A stretch of 64,000 nucleotides of DNA from Micromonospora sp. WMMD812 (lineage in GTDB: Bacteria > Actinomycetota > Actinomycetes > Mycobacteriales > Micromonosporaceae). Location of the stretch: contig NZ_CP114904.1 in assembly GCF_027497215.1 (NCBI RefSeq), forward strand, positions 868,001 to 932,000, written 5' to 3'. Below the pieces are notes generated by a model. The model was not told the origin of the DNA, did no database searches, and saw nothing but the letters and a program-made list of their open reading frames with translations. Below, in pieces: positions 53,206-60,400 of the stretch (position 1 is the first letter of the stretch; the number at the start of each line of letters is the position of its first letter). The position numbers and the translations under genes were made by a program.

Positions 53206-53898
53206 TCACTCCTCGATGGCCCCGCCGATCCGGCGCAGGTGGCGGCGGAACGTGTACGACGCGTCGGCCGTGCGCCGGGCCAGGTAGTCGTCGAAAGCCG
53301 TCTGTTCGCGAAGCGTCTCGCCGGACCTGATCCGCGCCGCCTGCTCCCGCTCGACCTGCCGGATCCCGGCCGCCGTGGCCAGCACCTCGTCGGCCCGGCC
53401 GGCAGCCACGAAGAGCACGCCGTCGTCGTCGCCGAACACCAGGTCGTCCGGGCCCACCTCGTGGTCGCCGACGCGGGCCGTCACCAGGGCCTCCGGTTCG
53501 CGGTCGTCGACCCGGACCGGGCCGGGCGGCAGGCTCCCGTAGCTGAACACCGGTAGCCCGATCTCGACCAGGTCGGCGGTGTCCCGGTGCAGCCCCCACA
53601 CCACCAGACCGGTCACCCCGGCCGCGGCGGCCTCCAACACCACCAGGTCACCGACGCAGGCCTCGTCCGACCGGCCGCCGTTGTCGACCACCAGCACGTC
53701 GCCCGCCGCCGCCTGGCCGAACGCCTCGAGGAACACGTCCACGCTGCCGTAGTGCCGGGCCGGCCGCACCCGCCCGGCGATCCGCTGACCGGGCACCACG
53801 GCCCGGATCCCGGCCGGCGCGGCCCGCAGCGGCACCCCGAGGCGTACGCAGGCGTCCGCGACGAGCGGCGTGGTGAGGTCGGCGAAGCGCTCCAGCAT
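53206..53898 (-). CDS. RraA-like/HMG aldolase-type family protein
   Basis: 230 residues. The core GDVLVVDNGGRSDEACVGDLVVLEAAAAGVTGLVVWGLHRDTADL is the signature of the RraA/dimethylmenaquinone-methyltransferase-like superfamily, which includes class II HMG/CHA aldolases; a downstream GDDDGVLFVAAGRADEVL is also typical. The family members act either as RNase E inhibitors or pyruvate aldolases; here the ligand residues look compatible with the aldolase group, but I cannot decide. GGAGG lies 6 nt before the ATG at 53898. A TACGAT (53930-53935) could be its -10 box. Confidence 0.85.
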   Translation of the reverse strand: MLERFADLTTPLVADACVRLGVPLRAAPAGIRAVVPGQRIAGRVRPARHYGSVDVFLEAFGQAAAGDVLVVDNGGRSDEACVGDLVVLEAAAAGVTGLVVWGLHRDTADLVEIGLPVFSYGSLPPGPVRVDDREPEALVTARVGDHEVGPDDLVFGDDDGVLFVAAGRADEVLATAAGIRQVEREQAARIRSGETLREQTAFDDYLARRTADASYTFRRHLRRIGGAIEE

Positions 53899-54054
53899 GA
53901 CGGTCCTCCAGGCGGCGCGGCGGGACGTCATCGTAAGGACGCGGACCGGGCGAACGGCGAGATCCAATCCCGTCGACCTGGCCCGCGACACGGCAGGACG
54001 GCGAGGGCGGGCGCGGGCGTTCCACCCGGCGCCCGTGGTGTGTCCGCGACCGGT

Positions 54055-54071
54055 CGGATCGTGCCGATCCG
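54055..54071. promoter_or_regulatory. Operator-like palindrome in the RraA/slipin divergent region
   Basis: CGGATCG-TGC-CGATCCG is a perfect 17-bp palindrome with odd centre. It lies between divergent genes where a regulator site would be expected. A third related half-site, CGGATC, appears nearby (54084-54090). No regulator gene is adjacent. Confidence 0.35.
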
Positions 54072-54143
54072 CAGGACTGTCGGACGGATCAGCGGGTATG
54101 CCGCGCCCCGGGACATCGGCGTCGTTCGGGGATCGGGGGTGCC

Positions 54144-54998
54144 ATGGGAGCCGCCGTGGTGGTGGCCGTGGTCGTCGTGGTCGCGGTCGTGGTGGTCGTG
54201 CTGGCGCTCAGCATCCGCCTGGTGCAGCAGTACCAGCGCGGCATCGTCTTCCGGTTCGGCCGGGTGCTGGACGACGTCCGCCAGCCGGGACTGCACCTGA
54301 TCGTCCCGATCGCCGACCGGATGGTGCGGGTCAGCATGCAGACCACCGTCATCGGGGTGCCCGCACAGGGCGCCATCACCCGGGACAACGTCACGCTCAC
54401 CGTCGACGCCGTCGTCTACTACCGGGTGGTCGACCCGGTGAAGGCCCTGGTCAACGTGCACGACTACCCGGCGGCCGTGCTCCAGGTGGCGCAGACCGCG
54501 CTGCGCTCGGTGATCGGCAAGGCCGACCTCGACACCCTGCTCGGCGACCGGGACCGGATCAACGCCGAGCTGAAGTCGGTCATCGACGCGCCGACCGAGA
54601 AACCTTGGGGCCTGCTGATCGAGCGGGTCGAGGTCAAGGACGTCTCGCTGCCGGAGGGCATGAAACGGTCGATGTCCCGGCAGGCGGAGGCCGAACGGGA
54701 GCGACGCGCGCGGGTGATCGCCGCGGACGGCGAGTTCCAGGCGTCCCGCCGGCTCGCGGACGCGTCCCGAGCGATGGCGGCCACCCCCGGCGCGTACCAA
54801 CTGCGGCTGCTCCAGACGGTGGTGGACGTGGCGGCCGAGAAGAACAGCACGCTGGTGATGCCGTTCCCGGTGGAGCTGCTCCGCTTCTTCGACCAGATCG
54901 CCCGGCCGCCCGCCGGCCAGCCGTCCGCCGCACCGGATCTCGGGCCGGTCAGCGAGAGCGTGGCGACCGCCGCCGAGGCCGACGGCACCACGCGCTGA
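54144..54998 (+). CDS. SPFH/band-7 (slipin) membrane protein
   Basis: 284 residues. A strongly hydrophobic N-terminal helix of V/A repeats (GAAVVVAVVVVVAVVVVVLALSI) is followed by the stomatin signature QQYQRGIVFRFGRVLDDVRQPGLHLIVPIADRMVRVSMQT. VDAVVYYRVVDPVKALVNVHDYPAAVLQVAQTALRSVIGKADLD and a helical QAEAERERRARVIAADGEFQASRRLADAS follow. Slipins organise membrane microdomains. No partner NfeD gene is adjacent, which would have been the usual neighbour. A GGGGG precedes the ATG. The gene ends next to an inverted repeat. Confidence 0.92.
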   Translation: MGAAVVVAVVVVVAVVVVVLALSIRLVQQYQRGIVFRFGRVLDDVRQPGLHLIVPIADRMVRVSMQTTVIGVPAQGAITRDNVTLTVDAVVYYRVVDPVKALVNVHDYPAAVLQVAQTALRSVIGKADLDTLLGDRDRINAELKSVIDAPTEKPWGLLIERVEVKDVSLPEGMKRSMSRQAEAERERRARVIAADGEFQASRRLADASRAMAATPGAYQLRLLQTVVDVAAEKNSTLVMPFPVELLRFFDQIARPPAGQPSAAPDLGPVSESVATAAEADGTTR

Positions 54999-55005
54999 CC
55001 TCGTG

Positions 55006-55073
55006 GATCACGCGGCTGTGGCGTCTCGGGGAGGTGTTGACCGGGCTGTCTCGGCGACCACAACCGCGTGATC
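55006..55073. repeat. 16-bp inverted repeat with one mismatch
   Basis: GATCACGCGGCTGTGG (55006-55021) pairs with CCACAACCGCGTGATC (55058-55073), with one mismatch and a 36-nt centre. It starts 8 bp after the slipin stop codon. It may be a terminator or a dispersed repeat. Confidence 0.6.
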
Positions 55074-55160
55074 GACGAACGTGGTCGCGGGTTTGGGGTC
55101 CGGTGCGCGCGGGGTAGGGCGGGGTCGGAGACCTGACCGCCCCGTGTGGAGGACCGTGAT

Positions 55161-56156
55161 ATGAGAGACAACGTCAGCGACGCGGTGGGGGACGCCTTCC
55201 GCTCGGTGATGCTCTTCGTGCCCAAGGCCGTCGCCTTCGTGGCGATCCTCGTGGCCGGATGGCTGATCGCCAAGGCCGCGCTCAAGATCGTGGACAAGGT
55301 CCTGGAGCGGGTGGGCTTCGACCGCGCCGTCGAGCGCGGCGGCATCCGCCGGGCGTTGAGCCGCTCCCGGTACGACGCCAGCGACATCGTCGCCAAGCTC
55401 GTCTACTACGGACTTCTGCTGGTAACGCTTCAACTGGCCTTCGGCATCTGGGGACCGAACCCGATCTCCGACCTGATCGCCGGCGTGATCGCCTGGCTTC
55501 CCCGGGCGTTCGTCGCCATCGTCATCGTGGTGGTCGCCGCGGCCATCGCCAACGCCGTCAAGGACATCATCGGCGGCGCGCTCGGCGGCCTCTCGTACGG
55601 TCGGGTGCTGGCCACCGTCGCGTACGTCTTCCTGCTCGGCCTCGGCGTCATCGCCGCGCTCAACCAGATCGGCGTGGCCACCGCGGTGACCACCCCGGTG
55701 CTGATCGCCGTCCTGGCGACCCTCGGCGGGATCCTCGTCGTCGGTGTCGGCGGTGGGCTGGTCCGCCCGATGCAGAGCCGCTGGGAGTCCTGGCTGAGCC
55801 GCGCCGAGCACGAGTCCCGGCTGATCGCCACGCACGCGCGGGCGTACCAGGCCGGTCGCCGCGACACGGAGGCCGAACTGTCCCGGCCGGCGGCGGCCGA
55901 CCCGGACCTCACCCAGCCGGTTCCCGCCGATCCGGACAGCACACAGGTGGTCACCCGGCCCGCCGACCCGGACGCCACGCAGGTGGTGCCGCGATCGACC
56001 GACCCGGAGGCCACGCGGGCGGTGCCCCGGTCGACCGACCCGGACGCCACCCAGGTGACCTCGACCGGCTCGCCGGTTCCCGGGCAGCGCGCCGCCGACG
56101 ACAGCGAGGCCACGATGGTCATCCCGCCGGTGGAGCCGCCGACGGAGCGCCGCTGA
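55161..56156 (+). CDS. MscS-related membrane protein with a threonine-rich repeat tail
   Basis: 331 residues. Four or so helices (FRSVMLFVPKAVAFVAILVAGWLIAKAAL; VYYGLLLVTLQLAFGIWG; AWLPRAFVAIVIVVVAAAIANAVKDII; VAYVFLLGLGVIAALNQIGVA) carry the glycine-rich TM-helix repeats of the MscS/'conserved TM helix' family. The beta domain of true MscS channels is missing. The tail from residue 247 contains five units of the type DPDATQVVPRST. GGAGG lies 9 nt before the ATG at 55161. It is probably a membrane protein with a cytoplasmic regulatory tail rather than a canonical tension-gated channel. Confidence 0.8.
   Translation: MRDNVSDAVGDAFRSVMLFVPKAVAFVAILVAGWLIAKAALKIVDKVLERVGFDRAVERGGIRRALSRSRYDASDIVAKLVYYGLLLVTLQLAFGIWGPNPISDLIAGVIAWLPRAFVAIVIVVVAAAIANAVKDIIGGALGGLSYGRVLATVAYVFLLGLGVIAALNQIGVATAVTTPVLIAVLATLGGILVVGVGGGLVRPMQSRWESWLSRAEHESRLIATHARAYQAGRRDTEAELSRPAAADPDLTQPVPADPDSTQVVTRPADPDATQVVPRSTDPEATRAVPRSTDPDATQVTSTGSPVPGQRAADDSEATMVIPPVEPPTERR
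55899..56072 (+). repeat. Degenerate 30-36-bp repeat encoding DPDATQVV units
   Basis: Units start at 55899, 55929, 55965, 56001 and 56037. The last four are 36 bp. Each encodes DP(D/E)xTxxV followed by a P/R/S/T spacer. A related EATMVIPP follows at the C-terminus. Confidence 0.85.
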
Positions 56157-56250
56157 CGTTCGCCGTGGACGGGGTGGGACCGGAGGGTCCCACCCCGTCG
56201 CGTGTCACCGGGCCGTCGCGAATCCCTGGCCCGCCGACACCGCCGGCGAC

Positions 56251-56256
56251 TAGCAT
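56251..56256 (+). promoter_or_regulatory. -10 box of a leaderless transcript for the leader peptide
   Basis: TAGCAT matches TANNNT and ends 7 nt before the ATG of the five-codon leader ORF, the spacing seen repeatedly in this window for leaderless genes. No clear -35 box is visible. Confidence 0.6.
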
Positions 56257-56263
56257 CGCGGGC

Positions 56264-56281
56264 ATGACTTGGCGATGTTGA
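56264..56281 (+). CDS. Five-codon leader peptide (MTWRC) upstream of the MFS gene
   Basis: ATG-ACT-TGG-CGA-TGT-TGA encodes MTWRC. It begins where a transcript from the TAGCAT box would start and is followed by an RNA hairpin that covers the MFS ribosome-binding site. The Trp-Arg-Cys codons are uncommon and would be suitable for ribosome stalling or sensing. Translation is inferred, not shown. Confidence 0.55.
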   Translation: MTWRC

Positions 56282-56298
56282 TGCCTCACTAGTGGCCG

Positions 56299-56357
56299 TT
56301 CCCGTGGGCCGCCGCGGGCGCCGTACCTCCGGCGTCCGATTCGTCCCCACGGGAAGG
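56299..56357 (+). promoter_or_regulatory. Ribosome-binding-site-sequestering hairpin (translation attenuator)
   Basis: TTCCCGTGGG (56299-56308) is perfectly complementary to CCCACGGGAA (56346-56355). The right arm contains the GGGAA of the MFS Shine-Dalgarno GGGAAGG (56351-56357). An inner 5-bp hairpin (CGCCG 56319-56323 with CGGCG 56330-56334) fills the loop. The MFS ATG lies at 56362. The structure would shut off initiation unless opened. Confidence 0.65.
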
Positions 56358-56361
56358 CCTC

Positions 56362-57618
56362 ATGACTCTCACCTCCGCGCGCGTGCGCGACCGCGGCGTC
56401 CGCCGCCTGTCGGCGACCCTCTACGGGTACGCGTTCCTCAGCGAACTCGTCCTGCTCTACCCGGTGTACGCGCTGCTGTTCGCCGACACCGGGTTGTCGG
56501 TCTGGCAGATCTCCTCGCTCTTCGTTCTCTGGTCGGCCAGCGCGATCCTGCTGGAGGTGCCCTCCGGCGCCTGGGCCGACGCGGTGTCCCGGCGGCTGCT
56601 GCTGTGCCTCGCGCCGCTGGTGACCGCCGTCGGCTACGCCGTCTGGGTGCTGTCGCCGTCGTACCCGGCCTTCGCCGTCGGGTTCCTGCTCTGGGGCGCC
56701 GGCGGGGCGCTCGCGTCCGGCGCGCTGGAGGCGCTGGTCTTCACCGAGCTCGACCGCCGGGGCGCGGCCGGCCGGTACGCGCGGGTCATCGGCCGGGCGA
56801 AGACCGCCGAGATCCTCGGCGCGCTCGCCTCGACCGCGCTGGCCGGCCCGGTGCTCGCCGCCGACGGCTACCCGGCGGTCGGCGCGGCCAGCGTCCTCGC
56901 CTGCCTGCTGACCGCCGCCGTGGCCACCCGGTTCCCCGAAGACCGCACCACCACGTCGGCCGGCGACGGGGTGGGTGAGGACGACGACCTCGGCTGGTGG
57001 GCGAGCCTGCGCGCCGGCCTGGCCGAGGCCCGTGCCGTGTCAGCGGTGCGCGCGGCGGTGCTGTTGGTCGCCGGGGTCGCCGCCGTCTGGGGCGCCCTCG
57101 ACGAGTACACCCCGCTGCTGGCCCGGGACACCGGCGTCGGCAGCCAGACGGTGCCGCTGCTGCTCCTGCTGGTGTGGGCCGGGGTGACCGTCGGCGGGCT
57201 GCTCGCCCCGGCCTTCGAGCGGCTCACCACCCGGGGGTACGCGGCCCTGCTCGGACTCGCCGCGCTGACCCTGGCCGGTGGCGCGCTGACCGGCCACCCG
57301 GCCGGGTTCGGTCTGATCGCGGTCGCCTTCTGCGCCTGCCAACTCGCCACCGTGCTGGCCGACGCTCGCCTCCAGGCACGCATCGTCGGGCCCAGCCGCG
57401 CCACCGTCACCTCGCTCGCCGGGATGGCCACCGACGTCACGATCATCGGCGTGTACGTCGGCTACGGCCTGGTCGCCACGACCGCCGGCAACGCGGTCGC
57501 GTTCGCCGTCTCCGCACTGCCGTACCTGCTGGTGGCGGTGCTGCTGGTGGCCGTGCGCACCCGAGCGACCGGTCGGCCGCCGGCCGGGCGCACCACGGTT
57601 GTCGGTGGCGGTGTCTAG
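56362..57618 (+). CDS. MFS transporter (drug-exporter-like)
   Basis: 418 residues with about 12 hydrophobic helices. The N-terminal half has ELVLLYPVYALLFADTGLSVWQISSLFVLWSASAILLEVPSGAWADAVSRR, whose SGAWADAVSRR loop is the MFS motif A; the centre is a charged loop (PEDRTTTSAGDGVGEDDDLGWW) and the second half has six helices. It is a proton-coupled permease, most like uncharacterised exporters. The ribosome-binding site is trapped in a hairpin behind a leader peptide, an arrangement typical of drug-inducible resistance genes. The stop codon is part of the next gene's promoter. Confidence 0.88.
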   Translation: MTLTSARVRDRGVRRLSATLYGYAFLSELVLLYPVYALLFADTGLSVWQISSLFVLWSASAILLEVPSGAWADAVSRRLLLCLAPLVTAVGYAVWVLSPSYPAFAVGFLLWGAGGALASGALEALVFTELDRRGAAGRYARVIGRAKTAEILGALASTALAGPVLAADGYPAVGAASVLACLLTAAVATRFPEDRTTTSAGDGVGEDDDLGWWASLRAGLAEARAVSAVRAAVLLVAGVAAVWGALDEYTPLLARDTGVGSQTVPLLLLLVWAGVTVGGLLAPAFERLTTRGYAALLGLAALTLAGGALTGHPAGFGLIAVAFCACQLATVLADARLQARIVGPSRATVTSLAGMATDVTIIGVYVGYGLVATTAGNAVAFAVSALPYLLVAVLLVAVRTRATGRPPAGRTTVVGGGV

Positions 57619-57627
57619 GGTGACCGG

Positions 57628-58419
57628 GTGACCGCGATGAGCTTCGACGGCTGGTGCGACGAGATCGTCGCGCAGGCCGAGCTGATGGCCGCGCACCTCG
57701 CCGGTGCCGATCCGCGCACGCCGGTGCCGTCCTGTCCGGGCTGGACGGTCGGCCAGCTCGTGCGGCACGTCGGCGCCGGGCACCGGTGGGCCGAGGAGAT
57801 CGTCCGCACCCGGGCGGCGACACCGCTGCCCGACACCGACCTGCGTGACCTGTCCGGGCACGCCGACGGCGATCCGGCGATCCTCGCGCCGTGGCTCGTC
57901 GAGGGCGCCGCCCAGCTCGCCGGCACGCTGCGTGCCGCCGGGCCGCGGGCCGAGGTCTGGACGCCGATCCCGGGCCGCACGGACGCCGCCTTCTACGCTC
58001 GCCGCTTCGCGCACGAGACCCTGGTGCACCGGGCCGACGCCGCGCTGGCGCTGGGGGTGCCGTTCGCCGCTGCGGAGCCGGTGGCCGTCGACGCGCTCGA
58101 CGAGTGGATGGAGCTGGACTCGCTGCCGGTCATGCTCGAGTTCAAGCCCGAGCGGCGGGAGCTGCTCGGGCCCGGGCGCACCCTGCACCTGCATGCCACC
58201 GACACCGCGCCCGAGGCGGCGGCCGAGTGGGTGGTCGACCTCACCGGCGAGATCGGCACCTGGCGGCGCGCGCACGAGAAGGCCGCGGTCGCCGTGCGCG
58301 GGCCGCTCACCGAGCTGCTGCTCACCGTCTACGGCCGGCGCCCGCCGCACGACACCGTGCAGGTGCTCGGCGACCGCGGGCTGCTGGAGCTCTGGCTGGC
58401 GCGGGTCAGCTTCGGCTGA
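57628..58419 (+). CDS. Maleylpyruvate isomerase N-terminal (mycothiol/DinB-fold) family protein
   Basis: 263 residues. PVPSCPGWTVGQLVRHVGAGHRWAEEIVRTR is the signature of the MDMPI/TIGR03083 group. The His after GQLVRH, His in GAGHRWAE and the later FAHETLVHRADAAL supply the three metal-ligand histidines of the four-helix bundle. A C-terminal sterol-carrier-like domain (LHLHATD...) follows. Members are mycothiol-dependent transferases; the substrate is unknown. The GTG lies 6 nt after TAGGGT (57616-57621), which overlaps the MFS stop, so a leaderless message from an internal promoter is likely. Confidence 0.88.
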   Translation: MTAMSFDGWCDEIVAQAELMAAHLAGADPRTPVPSCPGWTVGQLVRHVGAGHRWAEEIVRTRAATPLPDTDLRDLSGHADGDPAILAPWLVEGAAQLAGTLRAAGPRAEVWTPIPGRTDAAFYARRFAHETLVHRADAALALGVPFAAAEPVAVDALDEWMELDSLPVMLEFKPERRELLGPGRTLHLHATDTAPEAAAEWVVDLTGEIGTWRRAHEKAAVAVRGPLTELLLTVYGRRPPHDTVQVLGDRGLLELWLARVSFG

Positions 58420-58434
58420 CCCGCGCCGAGCCGG

Positions 58435-58824
58435 TCAGCCGTGCAGGTGCAGGAACGACCACTGGTGGCCGTCGAGGTCCCGGAACCCGCGCATGTAGAG
58501 CCTGCCGTCGTCCTGCCCCTCGCCGAGGGCCTCGCCGCCGGCCGCGACCGCCCGGTCGACCAGCTCGTCGACCCGCTCCCGACTGTCGGTGACGAGACCG
58601 ACGATCACCTCGCGGCTGGTCGACGTGTCGGTGACCGCGACGCCGGTGTACTCGGCGAACGACGACGCGACGTGCAGCATCAGCTGGGTCGTCTCGTTGA
58701 GGGACAGCATGAGGGTGGTGCCGTCCGGCGCGGGCTGCTCGCCGGTGAACCCGATGGACCGGAAGAACTCGGCGGCCGTGCTGAGGTCGCGCACCGGCAG
58801 GTTGATGAAGGTCGTGATGGTCAC
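58435..58824 (-). CDS. VOC-family glyoxalase-like protein
   Basis: 129 residues. TITTFINLPVRDLSTAAEFFRSIGFTGEQ is the usual VOC start, and the second betaalphabeta module ends in RGFRDLDGHQWSFLHLHG. This subgroup often lacks one of the glyoxalase metal ligands; function is unknown. The GTG at 58824 overlaps the stop of the SRPBCC gene (GTGA), so the two are coupled. It lies 15 bp from the convergent isomerase-like gene. Confidence 0.88.
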   Translation of the reverse strand: MTITTFINLPVRDLSTAAEFFRSIGFTGEQPAPDGTTLMLSLNETTQLMLHVASSFAEYTGVAVTDTSTSREVIVGLVTDSRERVDELVDRAVAAGGEALGEGQDDGRLYMRGFRDLDGHQWSFLHLHG

Positions 58825-59558
58825 CGCGGGTCTCCGTCCGCCTCGAGGAACTGCTTGAGCGCGGCGAGCCGCTCCCGCCAGTACGCCTTCAGCTCCGCAG
58901 CCTGCTCCGCCTCGGTCAGCTTCTCGTGTTGTACCGCCACCCGGGACCTGGTCTCGCCGACCGGCTCGAAACCGACCACGATCCGGGTGGGTCCACCGGC
59001 CCAGTCCGCGCGGAACGACTTCGGCGCGGTGGCCGTCCGCACCCGCACCTCGACGTCCGGCAGCCAGCGGGTGCGCAGCCCGTCGTCGGCGAACGCCGCG
59101 AAGAGCCGGTCCACCGGCACCGCCACCGTACGGCTGCCGCCCGCCGTGTAGCCGCCGCCGCGCCGCTGCCCGGGGGCGCGCAGCCCGCGGGCCTGCTCGT
59201 AGCCGACCGTGACCGTTTGCGCCCACCAGCCCGGCACCTCGTGCACGGTCACCAGCCAGCGGGCGATCTCGGTGTGCGTACGCGCGGTCGCCTGCCAGTC
59301 GTCGAGCAGACCGAACCACTCGTCCCAGCCCCGGCCGGTGCGGTCGCGCAGCAGGGCGTCGGCGATGCGCTCGGTCTGCTCGGCGGCCGCCGCCGGGGAC
59401 GGCGTGGCAGGTGGCAGCCCGGCGGGCGGGTCGGCGGGCCGGTCCGGGGTGGTGGCCTCGGATCGGGCCAGCAGCTGCCGGCGGGCGGTGGTGTAGGCCT
59501 CGCCGGTCTTGTCCATCCGGCTGCGGACCCGGGCCTTGAACGATTTCTTGCTGGTCAT
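58821..59558 (-). CDS. DUF4287/SRPBCC (AHSA1-like) two-domain protein
   Basis: 245 residues. The N-terminus MTSKKSFKARVRSRMDKTGEAYTTARRQLL is basic; the middle has HTEIARWLVTVHEVPGWWAQTVTVGYEQARG, a DUF4287-like segment. The C-terminal half (SRTVAVPVDRLFAAFADDGLRTRWLP...GPTRIVVGFEPVGETRSRVAVQHEKLTEAEQAAELKAYWRERLAALKQFLE) is an SRPBCC/Hsp90-ATPase-activator-homologue ligand-binding domain. GGGAG lies 6 nt before the ATG at 59558. It is co-translated with the VOC gene, a frequent pairing in actinomycetes, of unknown role. Confidence 0.87.
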   Translation of the reverse strand: MTSKKSFKARVRSRMDKTGEAYTTARRQLLARSEATTPDRPADPPAGLPPATPSPAAAAEQTERIADALLRDRTGRGWDEWFGLLDDWQATARTHTEIARWLVTVHEVPGWWAQTVTVGYEQARGLRAPGQRRGGGYTAGGSRTVAVPVDRLFAAFADDGLRTRWLPDVEVRVRTATAPKSFRADWAGGPTRIVVGFEPVGETRSRVAVQHEKLTEAEQAAELKAYWRERLAALKQFLEADGDPR

Positions 59559-59767
59559 CACATGCTCCCTGTCGACGGCACGGTCGCAGGGACTCACGCT
59601 CCCGTCGACCCCGCCGGAGTGGGGCATGTCGTGCTCGCCCGAGGGCTCTGGGCCCCCTTTGCCTCCGCGAAGCCGGTGGCGTGAGCACCGGGAGGGAGGT
59701 GAGGCGCAGGACTACGCCGCGGTCATCGTAGCGCCTGTCGGGGCTGGCACGCAGCCGTGACGCGGGA

Positions 59768-60187
59768 TCAGGGGCGCTCGGCGTCCAGGTAGACCCAGCG
59801 GCCGCCCGCCCGCACGAACCGGCTGCGCTCGGTCTGCGTCCCGACCCGCCCGCCGGCCCGGTAGTGCGCCCGGAACTCGACCGTGCCGGTGCTGTCGAAC
59901 AGACCGCCCCGGTCGGTGTCGACGATTTCCAGCCGGGTCCAGCGCTGAGCGGGGTCGAGGTCGAGCCGCGCGGGCCGGATGCTCACGTGCCAGCTGCGCA
60001 GCAGGTAGCTCGCGTCGCCCACGGCGAAGGCGCTGAACCGCGAGCGCATCAGCGCCTCGGCGGTCGCGGCGTCGGCCTCGCCCCGGTGCAGCGGGCCGCA
60101 ACACTCGGCGTACGGCTGGCCCGACCCGCACGGGCAGGCCGGGTTCGCCTCGCCGGCCGCACCCCGTCGGTTTCCCCGCTTCGCCAC
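59768..60187 (-). CDS. YchJ-like SEC-C motif protein
   Basis: 139 residues. The N-terminal SEC-C zinc motif is CPCGSGQPYAECCGPLH. The body LMRSRFSAFAVGDASYLLRSWHVSIRP and a late FVRAGGRWVYLDAERP match the YchJ-family NTF2-like domain. Its role is not established. The GTG at 60187 begins with VAKRGNRR and is preceded by AGGATGAGG. It is divergent from the DsbA-like gene. Confidence 0.88.
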   Translation of the reverse strand: MAKRGNRRGAAGEANPACPCGSGQPYAECCGPLHRGEADAATAEALMRSRFSAFAVGDASYLLRSWHVSIRPARLDLDPAQRWTRLEIVDTDRGGLFDSTGTVEFRAHYRAGGRVGTQTERSRFVRAGGRWVYLDAERP

Positions 60188-60246
60188 CGCCTCATCCTGC
60201 CGCACCGGTGCCGACCGGCCCGGACAGGGCCGGCGCCGGCACCGGG

Positions 60247-60262
60247 ACCGGTCCGGACCGGT
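60247..60262. repeat. 16-bp perfect palindrome
   Basis: ACCGGTCCGGACCGGT lies between the divergent YchJ-like and DsbA-like genes. It may be a protein-binding site; simple GC-rich sequence is the alternative. Confidence 0.5.
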
Positions 60263-60315
60263 GGACGGGTCCGGCCCCGCCGCCGAGCCCGAACGCGATT
60301 GGACCACTCACCGGG

Positions 60316-60350
60316 GCTCGGATCGGCTCTGCCACTGGGCCGATCCGAGC
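60316..60350. promoter_or_regulatory. 12-bp perfect inverted repeat upstream of the DsbA-like gene
   Basis: GCTCGGATCGGC (60316-60327) and GCCGATCCGAGC (60339-60350) pair perfectly around an 11-nt loop. It directly abuts CAGGGT (60353-60358), a possible -10 box, so it would overlap the -35 region. A regulator site is the most likely role. Confidence 0.55.
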
Positions 60351-60400
60351 GGCAGGGTCGACCTGTGACCGACGATCGTCAGGAAGGACTGGAAGAGATC

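Noticed and set aside
60365..60400. GTG at 60365 as the start of the DsbA-like gene
   Set aside because: Possible as a leaderless start, but the ATG at 60401 has a Shine-Dalgarno sequence and gives an N-terminus closer in length to the family; kept as an alternative only.
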